A DNA stretch of 64,000 nt from CAZPKH01 sp964587165 (GCA_964587165.1 CAZPKH010000003.1:19057-83056); one strand, 5' to 3'. Shown: positions 19,460-28,270, numbered from the stretch's first letter. Numbers and translations: made by a program. The notes: a model not told the origin generated them from the letters alone.

Positions 19460-21091
19460 TCAGCGATCCATGTCAGGGACGATATAGTCCAGAGAACCGC
19501 CGATTGTGATAAGGTCGGCGATCTTTTCGCCTTCGGTAAGTTTGTCGACCACAGCAGCCAAAGCCACACACGGTGTCTGAAGATGCACACGGTACGGTTT
19601 GGTTTCGCCGTCGCTCTCGATGAAAACGCCGAAAGCACCACGGCATCCCTCTACTTGCTCGTACCAATGGCCTACAGGGAGTTTGAGTACCTTAGGTACC
19701 TTGACACAATACTCACCTTCGGGTATTCCGCGATCGAGAAGCTGCTCAATAATGCGAGCCGACTGTGTGATCTCGTCGAGGCGCACTTTGAATCGAGCCA
19801 TCGAGTCGCCTTCGGTGCGAACCACCTCGTCAAACTCGAGCGTAGGATATAAGCTGTAGGGATGAACCTTACGGACGTCGCAAGCCCAGTCGGAAGCTCG
19901 GCCTGAAGGGCCTGTTATAGCCCAGTCGATGGCATCAGCGCGCGAGAGCACACCGACACCCTCCATACGGTTTTTGGCAATGACATTGCCGGTGAATATC
20001 TTGTTGTACTCTTTAAGATTCTGAGGTATAACGGCCAGAAGAGCGCGGACATCTTCCTCGAAGTCGGGGGCAAGATCCATCATCACACCGCCGATGCACT
20101 CATAGTTGAACGACATGCGGGCTCCACATGTCTTGTCCATGATATCGAGTATCATCTCACGCACTCGCAGTGTATAGAAGAGCATTGTTGTGGCACCCAA
20201 GTCCATGCAGAACGTACCCATAAAGAGGCAGTGTGAGGCAATACGGCTGAGCTCATCCATAAGCACGCGAATTGTCTTGGCGCGTTCGGAGATTTCGATG
20301 CCGGCAGCTTTCTCCACACAGTTGCACATACAGTGATGATATATGTGACCAGAGAAGTAGTCGAGACGATCGAGGAAATGAAGCTGCTGTGCATATGTGA
20401 GAGTCTCGCACAGCTTCTCGACGCCACGATGGATATACCCCATATAGACATCGATCTTTTTGATAGTCTCACCGTCGACAGCCGTACGGAATCTAAGCAC
20501 GCCGTGAGTCGCGGGATGCTGCGGGCCGATGTTGACAACGAAATCCTCCGGCTGGAAAATACGCACTTCGCGTTTTTCGATCTTGCCGTCGGCTGTTTCG
20601 TAATACTGGTCTGTAAAGTCGCTCTGGCGCTCAGACTCTATGGAGATAGGATTATCCTCGTTGTAATCTTTGCGGAGAGGATACCCTTTCCAGTCGATGC
20701 TCAGGAAGAGGCGACGCATATCGGGATTGCCGATGAAACGTATCCCGAAGAAGTCGTACACCTCACGCTCGAAAATCTGAGCGATGGTCCAAAGGTCGGC
20801 TACGGAATGAAGGTACGGAGCCTGCCGGGTACCGGTGGCTTCGACTTTCACGGATATTACAGTATTATATTTAGTAGAGGCAAGATAGTAGTAGCAGCCG
20901 AGTTTCTCACCCCAATCCATACCGACAATCGATACAAGATAGTCGTAAGCCAACGCCTGATCCTGTTGGAGTGTAGCAGCGAGATCGTGCCACTTGGCAT
21001 CGGGGATTACGATCATCTCGCGACCGTCGGCGCTCGTTTCAAACGATGCTTCGGGGAAGAGCTTGGATATATGCTCGTTTATGTCAGCCAT
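19460..21091 (-). CDS. nuoCD: NADH-quinone oxidoreductase subunits C and D, fused
   Basis: 543 residues. The NuoC part (about 1-165) contains the signature FEREVYDFFGIRFIGNPDMR. The NuoD part (about 175-543) begins EDFVVNIGPQHPATHG and ends IGGSLDYIVPDMDR, as in the 49-kDa subunit, which with NuoB forms the quinone site near cluster N2. The C-D fusion is known in several lineages, including Bacteroidetes. A 101-base gap separates it from nuoB. Confidence 0.95.
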   Translation of the reverse strand: MADINEHISKLFPEASFETSADGREMIVIPDAKWHDLAATLQQDQALAYDYLVSIVGMDWGEKLGCYYYLASTKYNTVISVKVEATGTRQAPYLHSVADLWTIAQIFEREVYDFFGIRFIGNPDMRRLFLSIDWKGYPLRKDYNEDNPISIESERQSDFTDQYYETADGKIEKREVRIFQPEDFVVNIGPQHPATHGVLRFRTAVDGETIKKIDVYMGYIHRGVEKLCETLTYAQQLHFLDRLDYFSGHIYHHCMCNCVEKAAGIEISERAKTIRVLMDELSRIASHCLFMGTFCMDLGATTMLFYTLRVREMILDIMDKTCGARMSFNYECIGGVMMDLAPDFEEDVRALLAVIPQNLKEYNKIFTGNVIAKNRMEGVGVLSRADAIDWAITGPSGRASDWACDVRKVHPYSLYPTLEFDEVVRTEGDSMARFKVRLDEITQSARIIEQLLDRGIPEGEYCVKVPKVLKLPVGHWYEQVEGCRGAFGVFIESDGETKPYRVHLQTPCVALAAVVDKLTEGEKIADLITIGGSLDYIVPDMDR

Positions 21092-21192
21092 ATTGCTAAT
21101 ATATTTCAGTGTTTTTGTTTTGCCGCCTACGCTGCGGGCGCAGTCGGCATTGAAGCTGTTGAGATCGGTTTAGACACAATGCGCGAGGATTA

Positions 21193-21801
21193 TCAGTCGT
21201 CGACACCCTCTACCGGATGTTCTTTAAGAAAATCCTCCTGTTTCTGCTTGCGGTTTACTCCACCGAAGAAACGCTCTATTTTGACCTTGCGCGAGAGCTG
21301 CATGATACCGTATATCATAGCATCCGGACGCGGCGGGCAGCCCGGCACCCAAACGTCGACAGGCACGATGTCGCCTATACCTTTGGCTACATGATATGAG
21401 TTTTTAAACGGGCCACCGGATATGGCGCATCCGCCGCACGCTATCACATATTTGGGCTCGGCGAGCTGATCGTAGAGGCGACGGAACACAGGCACCATAC
21501 GATTTACTATCGTACCGGCCACCATCATGAAGTCGGCCTGTCGTGGCGACGAACGAGCCACTTCCCAGCCGAAACGTGCCATATCATACCGGGCTGCGCC
21601 AAGCGACACAAACTCGATGCCGCAGCAACTGGTAGCGAATGTAAGAGGCCAAAGCGAGTTCGAGCGGCCCCAGTTGATCAGCTTGTCGAGCGATCCGACC
21701 ACTACATTTGTACCGTTGGCATTAAGCTCTTTTACAAGATTTTCGATATACCCGTTGTCTTTCCATGCCTCGTAGGGCATGCTTTTGGTAGTTACTTCCA
21801 T
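21193..21801 (-). CDS. nuoB: NADH-quinone oxidoreductase subunit B
   Basis: 202-residue subunit that holds cluster N2, the last iron-sulfur cluster before quinone. Tandem cysteines in FATSCCGIEF, a cysteine in ACGGCAISGG and one in VPGCPPRPD are the expected ligands. The start overlaps the end of nuoA by 10 bases. No nuoE, nuoF or nuoG follows, so the NADH-oxidising module is not encoded in this operon. Confidence 0.95.
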   Translation of the reverse strand: MEVTTKSMPYEAWKDNGYIENLVKELNANGTNVVVGSLDKLINWGRSNSLWPLTFATSCCGIEFVSLGAARYDMARFGWEVARSSPRQADFMMVAGTIVNRMVPVFRRLYDQLAEPKYVIACGGCAISGGPFKNSYHVAKGIGDIVPVDVWVPGCPPRPDAMIYGIMQLSRKVKIERFFGGVNRKQKQEDFLKEHPVEGVDD

Positions 21802-22160
21802 TCAAGAGCTCCTTTCCGCCAGGCGTAAACAAGACCCAGCACTAAAATTCCGAAAAAGACACCTATACTGATGAGGGCTTTTGTGCCGAGATCCTGCATA
21901 ATGGTAGCCCATGGAAAGAGGAATACACACTCGACATCGAACATTAAGAACAGAATGGCAAAAAGATAGTACCCTACCTTAAACTGGGCCATACTCTCTC
22001 CACGAGTAGGAATACCACACTCGTATGCCTCACCTTTCTGAGGGTTAAAGGAGCGGGGGGATATTAGCCCCGCGAGCCACAACGCAAGAGCGACAAGGCC
22101 GATACCGGTGAGAAGTGCCACCAGCGCAAGCGTTGTATTCTGAATTTCGAGTAATGACAT
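21792..22160 (-). CDS. nuoA: NADH-quinone oxidoreductase subunit A
   Basis: 122 residues with three membrane helices. The loop between helices 1 and 2 contains the conserved EAYECGIPTRGES segment, with its cysteine, and the second helix begins FLMFDVECVFLFPWA. It is the first gene of the nuo-atp operon, about 80 bases after a consensus promoter. Confidence 0.94.
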   Translation of the reverse strand: MSLLEIQNTTLALVALLTGIGLVALALWLAGLISPRSFNPQKGEAYECGIPTRGESMAQFKVGYYLFAILFLMFDVECVFLFPWATIMQDLGTKALISIGVFFGILVLGLVYAWRKGALEWK

Positions 22161-22241
22161 ATCGAATTACAATATTGTTTTTCAGAAAGTTAAGCGAGGT
22201 GAGAGGACACCTTAAGGCACACTGACAGCCTAAAGGCAGTG

Positions 22242-22271
22242 CAAATATAGTTAAATTTCATGAAACACAAA
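22242..22271 (-). promoter_or_regulatory. Promoter of the nuo-atp operon
   Basis: Minus strand: TTTG (22268-22271), 18-base spacer, TATATTTG (22242-22249), which fits the Bacteroidetes TAnnTTTG consensus. The predicted start near 22236 gives a leader of about 75 bases before nuoA. I saw no comparable site before atpD or nuoI. Confidence 0.7.
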
Positions 22272-22366
22272 CAATAGCAGCCTCAAATTTATCAACATTT
22301 AGAGCGCCATAACCCCGCCATAACCCATCAAGTTTAATCTGCGCACCCACCTCGTTCAGACATTTT

Positions 22367-22397
22367 TTTGACATGATTCAGAATATTATTACCTTTG
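22367..22397 (+). promoter_or_regulatory. Promoter of the glycan-like cassette
   Basis: TTTG (22367-22370), a 19-base spacer and TACCTTTG (22390-22397) match the Bacteroidetes consensus exactly. The predicted start is near 22403, about 50 bases before the ATG at 22454. The 293-base space between nuoA and this gene holds only these two divergent promoters. Confidence 0.75.
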
Positions 22398-22453
22398 CCA
22401 CAATCTTTTTTCCGACTCCTCGCGGTATTATCATCACACACTAATATTTAGAT

Positions 22454-23746
22454 ATGCCAAAAGTTGCATCCGGTACTTCGCGCATTTTCCTATACCGACT
22501 GGTCGGCTCAGTCATGATCTTGGGCCTTCTGGAAAAAGTATTTGCCTTCGCCTTACATGGGGGGGGGTATCAAAATGCTGTATTTCAAGCATCTAACCCA
22601 GACATACTACAATCATGGGAGTTTTCTGAATTTTTAATCAATTTCCAAGGCGGATTTGTAAGACGCGGCCTTCTCGGCGAGCTCTTACTTTGGTTTTCTA
22701 CAACTACCGGTATCAGCCCGCGTATCCCCATTGTAGTGATATGCATTACGGCATACGCCGTAGTTTTCGGATTCTTTCTTTCCAAATTCAAAAAAGGAGG
22801 CTACAGCTGGTGGCTGATCCTGTCGCCTCTGATGTGTGGTTTTATCACATATATCGTCCGCAAGGATTACCTGCTGTATGCAGTTGCGATAGCGATATTC
22901 TGCTTGGTCAAAAACTCAAACCCAGCATTATGGCGGCGTTTTGCAGCATTCATGCTTGCCGCATTGGGCTTATTTATACACGAAGCGTTCATCTTCTGGG
23001 GTATTCCGATATTTGCCCTGATTCTGCTTAGCGACCGCCGGCATCGATCAGTTAACATCTCGATGATCGCCATTCTATTTGGGATATTTGGTGTATTGTC
23101 AATATTCAAAGGGAATTACGATGTAGCATGTGCCATCAACGAGTCGTGGAATAACAATGTAGCAGAAGCAAATCTCACTTACACTCATCGAAATAGTATC
23201 GGAGCACTTGCATGGACTACCTCCGGCACTATGGTAAAGCAGATTCTCAAGAACACCGGAGCTACTTCCGGATTTATGGGAATAGTTTACTGGCCGCTCC
23301 TCACAATAGCCATCTATTATCTGACGGTGTTCTTTTTCCGAGCATTCAGACCGACAAAGAGTTTATACGATGTCGCCGAGCAAAACAGGCTTTCAGCTAT
23401 TCTGCTGATACTGTTTATATGCATGCTCCCTATGTTTGTGCTTTTGAGTTGCGACTACGGCAGGTTATATCAATATGTGGTAATAACGGCAATGGCAGCA
23501 TTCATGATACTCGATCGAGAGGTGATCGACAGAATGTTGCCGGGACGTATAGTCAGGTGGGCCGCGAAGACCGATACCTTTCTGTCGCGCATAGTGTCCC
23601 CGAACAAGTGGGTAATAGCATTATTGCTGATAACTATCGGCATAAGCCGTTGCTACTTCAATCCCGTAAACTCTATGCTTGAAAGCCCTATAGGGGCCAC
23701 AGTAAACGGCTTATGCGCTCTCTTTTTCAGAATAATACACCTCTGA
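22454..23746 (+). CDS. Uncharacterised multi-pass membrane protein
   Basis: 430 residues with roughly nine to eleven hydrophobic segments and no domain I can name. The motif NFQGGFVRRGLLGELLLW near residue 67 resembles a motif I have seen in membrane proteins of polysaccharide loci; a GT-C-like or glycan-export role is only a guess. A run of nine G's (22559-22567, codons 36-38) sits early in the frame. The stop overlaps the next gene's start (TGATG), and the cassette has a lower GC content than the flanking nuo genes. Confidence 0.75.
   Translation: MPKVASGTSRIFLYRLVGSVMILGLLEKVFAFALHGGGYQNAVFQASNPDILQSWEFSEFLINFQGGFVRRGLLGELLLWFSTTTGISPRIPIVVICITAYAVVFGFFLSKFKKGGYSWWLILSPLMCGFITYIVRKDYLLYAVAIAIFCLVKNSNPALWRRFAAFMLAALGLFIHEAFIFWGIPIFALILLSDRRHRSVNISMIAILFGIFGVLSIFKGNYDVACAINESWNNNVAEANLTYTHRNSIGALAWTTSGTMVKQILKNTGATSGFMGIVYWPLLTIAIYYLTVFFFRAFRPTKSLYDVAEQNRLSAILLILFICMLPMFVLLSCDYGRLYQYVVITAMAAFMILDREVIDRMLPGRIVRWAAKTDTFLSRIVSPNKWVIALLLITIGISRCYFNPVNSMLESPIGATVNGLCALFFRIIHL
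22559..22567 (+). repeat. G9 homopolymer inside the membrane-protein gene
   Basis: Nine consecutive G's encode three glycines at codons 36-38. Reading the frame by eye, gain of one G reaches a stop within about ten codons, and loss of one G reaches a stop within about 25 codons, so slippage would switch the gene off. Confidence 0.9.
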
Positions 23747-24630
23747 TGAATATTACGTCAATAATCAAACTCATACGCCCGCAACAATGGTTGAAGAATT
23801 GCTTTGTGGCGCTACCGCTTTTCTTCAGCGGCTCTCTTTTCAATCTCCGGTGCTGGCAGCAAACAGTGATAGCGTTTTTTGCATTCTCCTTTGTAGCAAG
23901 CTCAATATACTGTCTAAACGACGTTAACGATGCTGAAGCCGACCGATTACACCCTAAAAAACGATTTCGGCCTGTAGCAAGCGGGGATGTAACACCCGCA
24001 CAGGCATACTCGATTATGGCGCTGATGGTAGCTGCATCACTGGTGCTTTGTGCTTTTCTGGGCAGACCATACGCCTGGAAAGTCGGTGCGATCATCGGAA
24101 TATACTTCATACTTAACGTAGCTTACTGCATGCGGCTTAAGCAATACGCTATCATCGACGTATTCATCATCTCCCTGGGATTCGTATTCCGTCTTGGAGC
24201 GGGAGGCATAGCATGCGACATATGGCTGTCGCCGTGGATAATATCAATGACATTTCTTATAGCTCTTTTCTTAGCATTCGCCAAAAGACGCTCGGATGTT
24301 GTTATTCGCGAAACAACCGGAGTGGTGACCCGCAGCAACACGATGAGGTACAACCTTGAGTTTATGAATCAGACGCTTGGTCTGCTCGGGGCAATCACAA
24401 TCGTATGCTACATAATATATACTGTGTCGGCCGATGTTGTAGCACGTCTGGGAAGCGAATATATTTACGTCACCTCTATCTTCGTACTGGCCGGTATACT
24501 CCGGTATCTTCAAGTGACCATCGTAGATGTGAAAAGCGGAAGTCCGACTAAAATTCTGCTGCGCGACCGTTTTATTCAGGCGTGCATACTGTTATGGATA
24601 CTTGTCTTCATAGTGATAATCTATATATGA
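23746..24630 (+). CDS. UbiA-family polyprenyl-phosphate phosphoribosyltransferase
   Basis: 294-residue, multi-pass UbiA prenyltransferase-fold protein. The metal/diphosphate motif NDVNDAEADRLHPKKRFRP with RPVASG following is the form seen in decaprenyl-phosphate phosphoribosyltransferases (Rv3806c type), which join polyprenyl phosphate and PRPP. The second aspartate-rich loop reads AKRRSDVV. The start at 23746 overlaps the preceding stop by one base; an earlier in-frame ATG 11 codons upstream is less likely. The stop overlaps the next start (ATGA), so three genes look translationally coupled. Confidence 0.8.
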   Translation: MNITSIIKLIRPQQWLKNCFVALPLFFSGSLFNLRCWQQTVIAFFAFSFVASSIYCLNDVNDAEADRLHPKKRFRPVASGDVTPAQAYSIMALMVAASLVLCAFLGRPYAWKVGAIIGIYFILNVAYCMRLKQYAIIDVFIISLGFVFRLGAGGIACDIWLSPWIISMTFLIALFLAFAKRRSDVVIRETTGVVTRSNTMRYNLEFMNQTLGLLGAITIVCYIIYTVSADVVARLGSEYIYVTSIFVLAGILRYLQVTIVDVKSGSPTKILLRDRFIQACILLWILVFIVIIYI

Positions 24631-25220
24631 CCTCACAGCCCATTGCTTTTTTTGACTTTGACGGCACAATAACGCACCGGGATACTTTCATCACTTTCGG
24701 ATGTCATGCGCTTGGCAAGGTTCACATGGCTAAATGTATCGCCCTCTCCTCTCCATGGCTGGCAGCATGGAAGCTTGGGGCGATCAGCAATTCCAAAGCA
24801 AAGCAAAAGCTATTCGGCAAAATGTTTGCCGGAACCGGGATACAGACGTTTCGCTCTATGGGGGAAGACTTTGCCCATACTATTGACAACGACTTACGTG
24901 AAAGCACTTTAGCTCTGATCGAAAAGCACAAAGCGCTCGGGCACAGAGTAGTTATCGTTTCGGCCAGTATAGCCGACTGGATTCGACCCTGGGCAATAGC
25001 ACATGGCATAGATGAAGTGATTGCAACCGAAGCTGAAATATCTCCCGACGGCATACTCACAGGCAGATTTTCAACCCCGAATTGCCACGGGCCTGAGAAA
25101 GTGAACCGCATTTTAGCTCGATATCCAGACATAAAACACTCCGAGACATACGCATACGGCGACTCATCCGGCGACGATGCAATGCTCGAGCTTGTGAACC
25201 ATCCTTACCGCATCATTTGA
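24627..25220 (+). CDS. HAD-IB family phosphatase
   Basis: 197 residues of the SerB-like HAD-IB class. Motif I is FFDFDGTIT, motif II is VIVSASIADW, and motif III is AYGDSSGDDAML; the usual lysine lies before motif III (PEKVNRI). The start at 24627 forms an ATGA overlap with the prenyltransferase gene. Given that neighbour, I infer it may remove the 5-phosphate from polyprenyl-phosphoryl-ribose-phosphate, but a phosphoserine-type substrate cannot be excluded. Confidence 0.82.
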   Translation: MTSQPIAFFDFDGTITHRDTFITFGCHALGKVHMAKCIALSSPWLAAWKLGAISNSKAKQKLFGKMFAGTGIQTFRSMGEDFAHTIDNDLRESTLALIEKHKALGHRVVIVSASIADWIRPWAIAHGIDEVIATEAEISPDGILTGRFSTPNCHGPEKVNRILARYPDIKHSETYAYGDSSGDDAMLELVNHPYRII

Positions 25221-25247
25221 TTCAATTACACCTTTCAATAACGCCAC

Positions 25248-26309
25248 ATGAATCAGAAGACAACCACCCGGGACTACTCTCTGGATTTCTTCCGTGCATG
25301 CCTGTTGGCCTATATAGTGTGCATCATCCATTCTTTATACTGGCTGCGCAATGGCGCAGAGCCGTATAAATCTCTTCTGCTGTTTGAGATGCCGCTGATA
25401 TTTTTTGTAGCCGGAGCTGCGGCCAATTTGGCAGGCTACCGAGGGAAGACATTCAAAAGCATACTTTCCTCCCGCGCTAAACGTGTTCTTCTCCCATACC
25501 TTATTTATGTAGTAATATCGCTCGTTATCGGATTCGGAATACTGTATTTTAAAGGCGACGGACCAATAGTATTTCCAATCCGTCATACTGTTTCCTCCAT
25601 AATATCTGGAAAAAGCATCCCCAACGTACCCTACACATGGCATCTATGGTTTATACCTGTTTATTTTTTAATTTCCATTTCTACGCCTCTGCAAGTATGG
25701 GCAATCGAAAAACTCAAGGGACGTAAATTACTATATTTGGCAATATGCGCACTGCTTTGGGGAGTGTCGGCAATCCTGGTACACCTCACACAAAGCTTAC
25801 ATATATATATATATATAGTTTCGCAAGTTTTAATTTATAACCTATTCTATATCTCGGGGTATTTTTTCTACAAGCGCTTGAGTGTGCGCACCCTTATAGG
25901 ACTTGCAGTCATCGCAATAGCGCTGCTTTGTATTATGACAGGAGGCCAGATCTCCCCAATGCAAGCCCACAAGTTCTCTCAAGACCATATATTTCTGATA
26001 TACGGCTTTGCAGCGATCCTCATTTTCTCAATACTTTTCACATATATTCGGATTGGCAACTCTCCGTCGAAGTTTTTCCGATTAGGTCTTGACAGGTGGA
26101 ACAAGTATGGGTTCACAATCTACTTGTGGCAAAACTGGAGTTTCTTCCTGCTTGTCACTATAGCTGAAATTTTAGATATACCGGTTAGGAATTGTCCGAA
26201 ATCACTCGTATATGTAGTTCCGGCACTCTATATTATATCCTGGGGATTGTCGTGGATTGCAGTACCTGTCGAGCAATATATTATGCGAGTCTTCAGATGC
26301 AATCGCTGA
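25248..26309 (+). CDS. Acyltransferase family 3 membrane protein
   Basis: 353 residues with about ten membrane helices, opening RDYSLDFFRACLLAYIVCIIHSLYW; the histidine in the first helix is the usual catalytic residue of the Acyl_transf_3 family. These proteins O-acylate sugars and peptidoglycan in the envelope. The segment WHLWFIPVYFLIS is also typical. An (AT)8 tract lies near codon 185. It is 27 bases after the HAD gene and converges on the EFR1 gene with only 4 bases between stops. Confidence 0.85.
   Translation: MNQKTTTRDYSLDFFRACLLAYIVCIIHSLYWLRNGAEPYKSLLLFEMPLIFFVAGAAANLAGYRGKTFKSILSSRAKRVLLPYLIYVVISLVIGFGILYFKGDGPIVFPIRHTVSSIISGKSIPNVPYTWHLWFIPVYFLISISTPLQVWAIEKLKGRKLLYLAICALLWGVSAILVHLTQSLHIYIYIVSQVLIYNLFYISGYFFYKRLSVRTLIGLAVIAIALLCIMTGGQISPMQAHKFSQDHIFLIYGFAAILIFSILFTYIRIGNSPSKFFRLGLDRWNKYGFTIYLWQNWSFFLLVTIAEILDIPVRNCPKSLVYVVPALYIISWGLSWIAVPVEQYIMRVFRCNR
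25801..25817 (+). repeat. (AT)8 dinucleotide tract in the acyltransferase gene
   Basis: Eight AT units plus one A encode the HIYIYIV stretch. Gain or loss of a unit would shift the frame, so it is a possible slippage site. Confidence 0.9.
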
Positions 26310-26313
26310 TTGC

Positions 26314-27102
26314 TTAATTATTAAAAAACTGTCCTTTCCCCCGACTGCGGCGTCCGTAAGAAATAGCGTGAGCGGGGCAGCAGTTGTAACACCCGAGGCA
26401 CATGGTGCATCGATCACTCCATACAGGGCGTTTTTTCTGTGCTTCGACCGAGCCCGATGGCCCTTTCGACATAGCAATATTGCTGCATGGGCAAACTGAC
26501 GCACATCGGCCGCACGATACGCAACGATCCAAGTCTACGCGGAATTTCTCAGGTCGGATATCATAGCGGGCAAACAAGGGGTATACCAGGCGTGTTTTCA
26601 GACGCGGTATCGATCCCTGCACAACATCCGTTCCGGCCGATTCCCTGTCCTCATCGATCTGCCGAGCAATATCGGCAACGCGAGCAGGCATAGCCGATAA
26701 TTTCTCAGCCGCCAGCTCATCGGAGTCTACATCAAATCCCGGCAAAAGCACATACGTATTAGGCATCTGCACCGACCACTCTCCTGCCGTTCGCCAACCG
26801 TGAGCCTTTACGACTGCTCGCCACAAGCGGTGGGCATGACCGCAATCGTCGCCACAGGTCAGCACAAGGTGATGCACGGCATCTGCCGAAAAAGTATTGC
26901 GGGACAGCTGAGCGAGCAGCTCAAAGAATGCTACAGGAGGCCCCCACGAATGGACGGGCATAACCCAAATGATACGCTCAGCCGTCGACGGCGCCCACAG
27001 CTCCGGCTGAAGCATGGGGCGCACCGGCTCATCACCGAGGCGATGCGAAAGCTCATTTGCCACCGCGCGCGAATTGCCGTTGCCGCTCAGATATAGTATC
27101 AT
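26314..27102 (-). CDS. EFR1-family flavodoxin-like/ferredoxin protein
   Basis: 262 residues. The N-terminal flavodoxin-like half begins MILYLSGNGNSRAVANEL, an FMN-loop-like sequence. The C-terminal half has two 4Fe-4S motifs, CVSCGRCASVCP and CTMCLGCYNCCP. This matches the EFR1 group of Bacteroidetes and Clostridia, whose physiological partner is not established. The start overlaps the stop of the Smr gene (ATGA), so the two are co-translated. Confidence 0.88.
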   Translation of the reverse strand: MILYLSGNGNSRAVANELSHRLGDEPVRPMLQPELWAPSTAERIIWVMPVHSWGPPVAFFELLAQLSRNTFSADAVHHLVLTCGDDCGHAHRLWRAVVKAHGWRTAGEWSVQMPNTYVLLPGFDVDSDELAAEKLSAMPARVADIARQIDEDRESAGTDVVQGSIPRLKTRLVYPLFARYDIRPEKFRVDLDRCVSCGRCASVCPCSNIAMSKGPSGSVEAQKKRPVWSDRCTMCLGCYNCCPAHAISYGRRSRGKGQFFNN

Positions 27103-28205
27103 TTTATTGTGACCTGCGTAGCTCCGTATCCATATTCAGCAAACGATGCGTCCTGCACATCGTGGCCCTTATATCGATGTTTGAGTTCTTTCATCAGCGC
27201 GTTGCGAAGCACCCCTTCGCCTTTGCCGTGAATGAAAATCAAGCGCAGCCCGTGATTACCGAGATTGGCATCCATGACGCGCCGGAATTCGTCGACCTGA
27301 AGATTGAGCATGTCGGCGGCAGAAAGGCCTCGGGTAGTGTCGACAAGCTCATGAATATGGAGATCGACTTCGATTTTACCATCGTCGGCCTTGCGGGTGT
27401 GGCGCTTAACCACCGGACGGCGCGAAGGGCGTGAATCAGCCGATTTCTTACGACGCATCTCGCGTTCAAGGTCAGCGGCATTGACGCGCGCCTGCGACGT
27501 GACCGGCACATCGTCCTTCACGATATCGAGAGCTATGACCGGTTCGTCAAAATATATATTTTCGCGGAAACAATGCAGCTTGAAGAATTTGGTAGTGTCA
27601 AGCTTGTATTCCACAGCGCCGGGGGCTTTAAGAGAGGCGTTACGCGAGCGTTTGAAAGCAATATACTGCACGGCCACACGATCATAGTCCACAAGCTCAT
27701 CGGCGGTAATCTCAGCCAAAAAAACTTGAATATTAGGCTCAACTATCCCAGCATAGCGGGTCTGCCAACCGGTGTCGCCGGCCTGCTCCGAGCGTGTAAG
27801 CAGCGTGAAATACAGAAAATAGTTGGAATCATTCACCAGATAAGCCTCGTAGTGCGACTGCGAAAGACGCTTAATATCGGTTGCCGCGAATGCTAAGACA
27901 ACGTTAAGCGAATCACCTTCAGGAGTTTCCTCAATCTCCGCTTCTTCGACTACTTCCTTTTGAGCAACCGTAGCAGAGTGTGCCGGAGAGGGCTTGGAGA
28001 TGGATGGGGATACAGCGGTAACTTCCGGGCTTGGCTTCGGTTGCGACTTCTGCTCCTGAGCATGTCCTACTACCACACATTCGCGAAGAAGTACGGGCGT
28101 CTCAAAACCATCATCATCGACCACAGCGATGTTACCCTCTATTCGCACGACCCGGCCGCCGCCTACGGCATTAAGATAACGCACTATATCACCTATCTTT
28201 ATCAT
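27099..28205 (-). CDS. DUF2027 and Smr domain protein
   Basis: 368 residues. The N-terminus (IKIGDIVRYLNAVGGGRVVRI) is a DUF2027-type small barrel. A middle beta-rich region and a basic linker (RPSRRPVVKRHTRKA) lead to a C-terminal Smr domain with VDLHIHEL and IHGKGEGVLRNAL. Smr domains resemble the nuclease domain of MutS2 and have been linked to mRNA cleavage and ribosome rescue. The ATG at 28205 is preferred to a TTG three codons upstream. It precedes the EFR1 gene with an ATGA overlap. Confidence 0.9.
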   Translation of the reverse strand: MIKIGDIVRYLNAVGGGRVVRIEGNIAVVDDDGFETPVLLRECVVVGHAQEQKSQPKPSPEVTAVSPSISKPSPAHSATVAQKEVVEEAEIEETPEGDSLNVVLAFAATDIKRLSQSHYEAYLVNDSNYFLYFTLLTRSEQAGDTGWQTRYAGIVEPNIQVFLAEITADELVDYDRVAVQYIAFKRSRNASLKAPGAVEYKLDTTKFFKLHCFRENIYFDEPVIALDIVKDDVPVTSQARVNAADLEREMRRKKSADSRPSRRPVVKRHTRKADDGKIEVDLHIHELVDTTRGLSAADMLNLQVDEFRRVMDANLGNHGLRLIFIHGKGEGVLRNALMKELKHRYKGHDVQDASFAEYGYGATQVTIK

Positions 28206-28248
28206 ATCAATCAAGAGAAATCTTTTGAATCATCAGGAAAATCGACCA

Positions 28249-28256
28249 CAAAGGTA
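28249..28256 (-). promoter_or_regulatory. Candidate -7 box before the DUF2027-Smr gene
   Basis: TACCTTTG on the minus strand fits TAnnTTTG and would start transcription about 35-40 bases before the ATG. No clear -33 element lies at the right distance; only a T-run from the upstream terminator does. Confidence 0.4.
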
Positions 28257-28270
28257 CACAAAAGCAGGCA

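Noticed and set aside
20333..21394. A 353-codon plus-strand frame opposite nuoCD and nuoB
   Set aside because: It overlaps two certain genes on the other strand, and the residues look like a reading-frame shadow.
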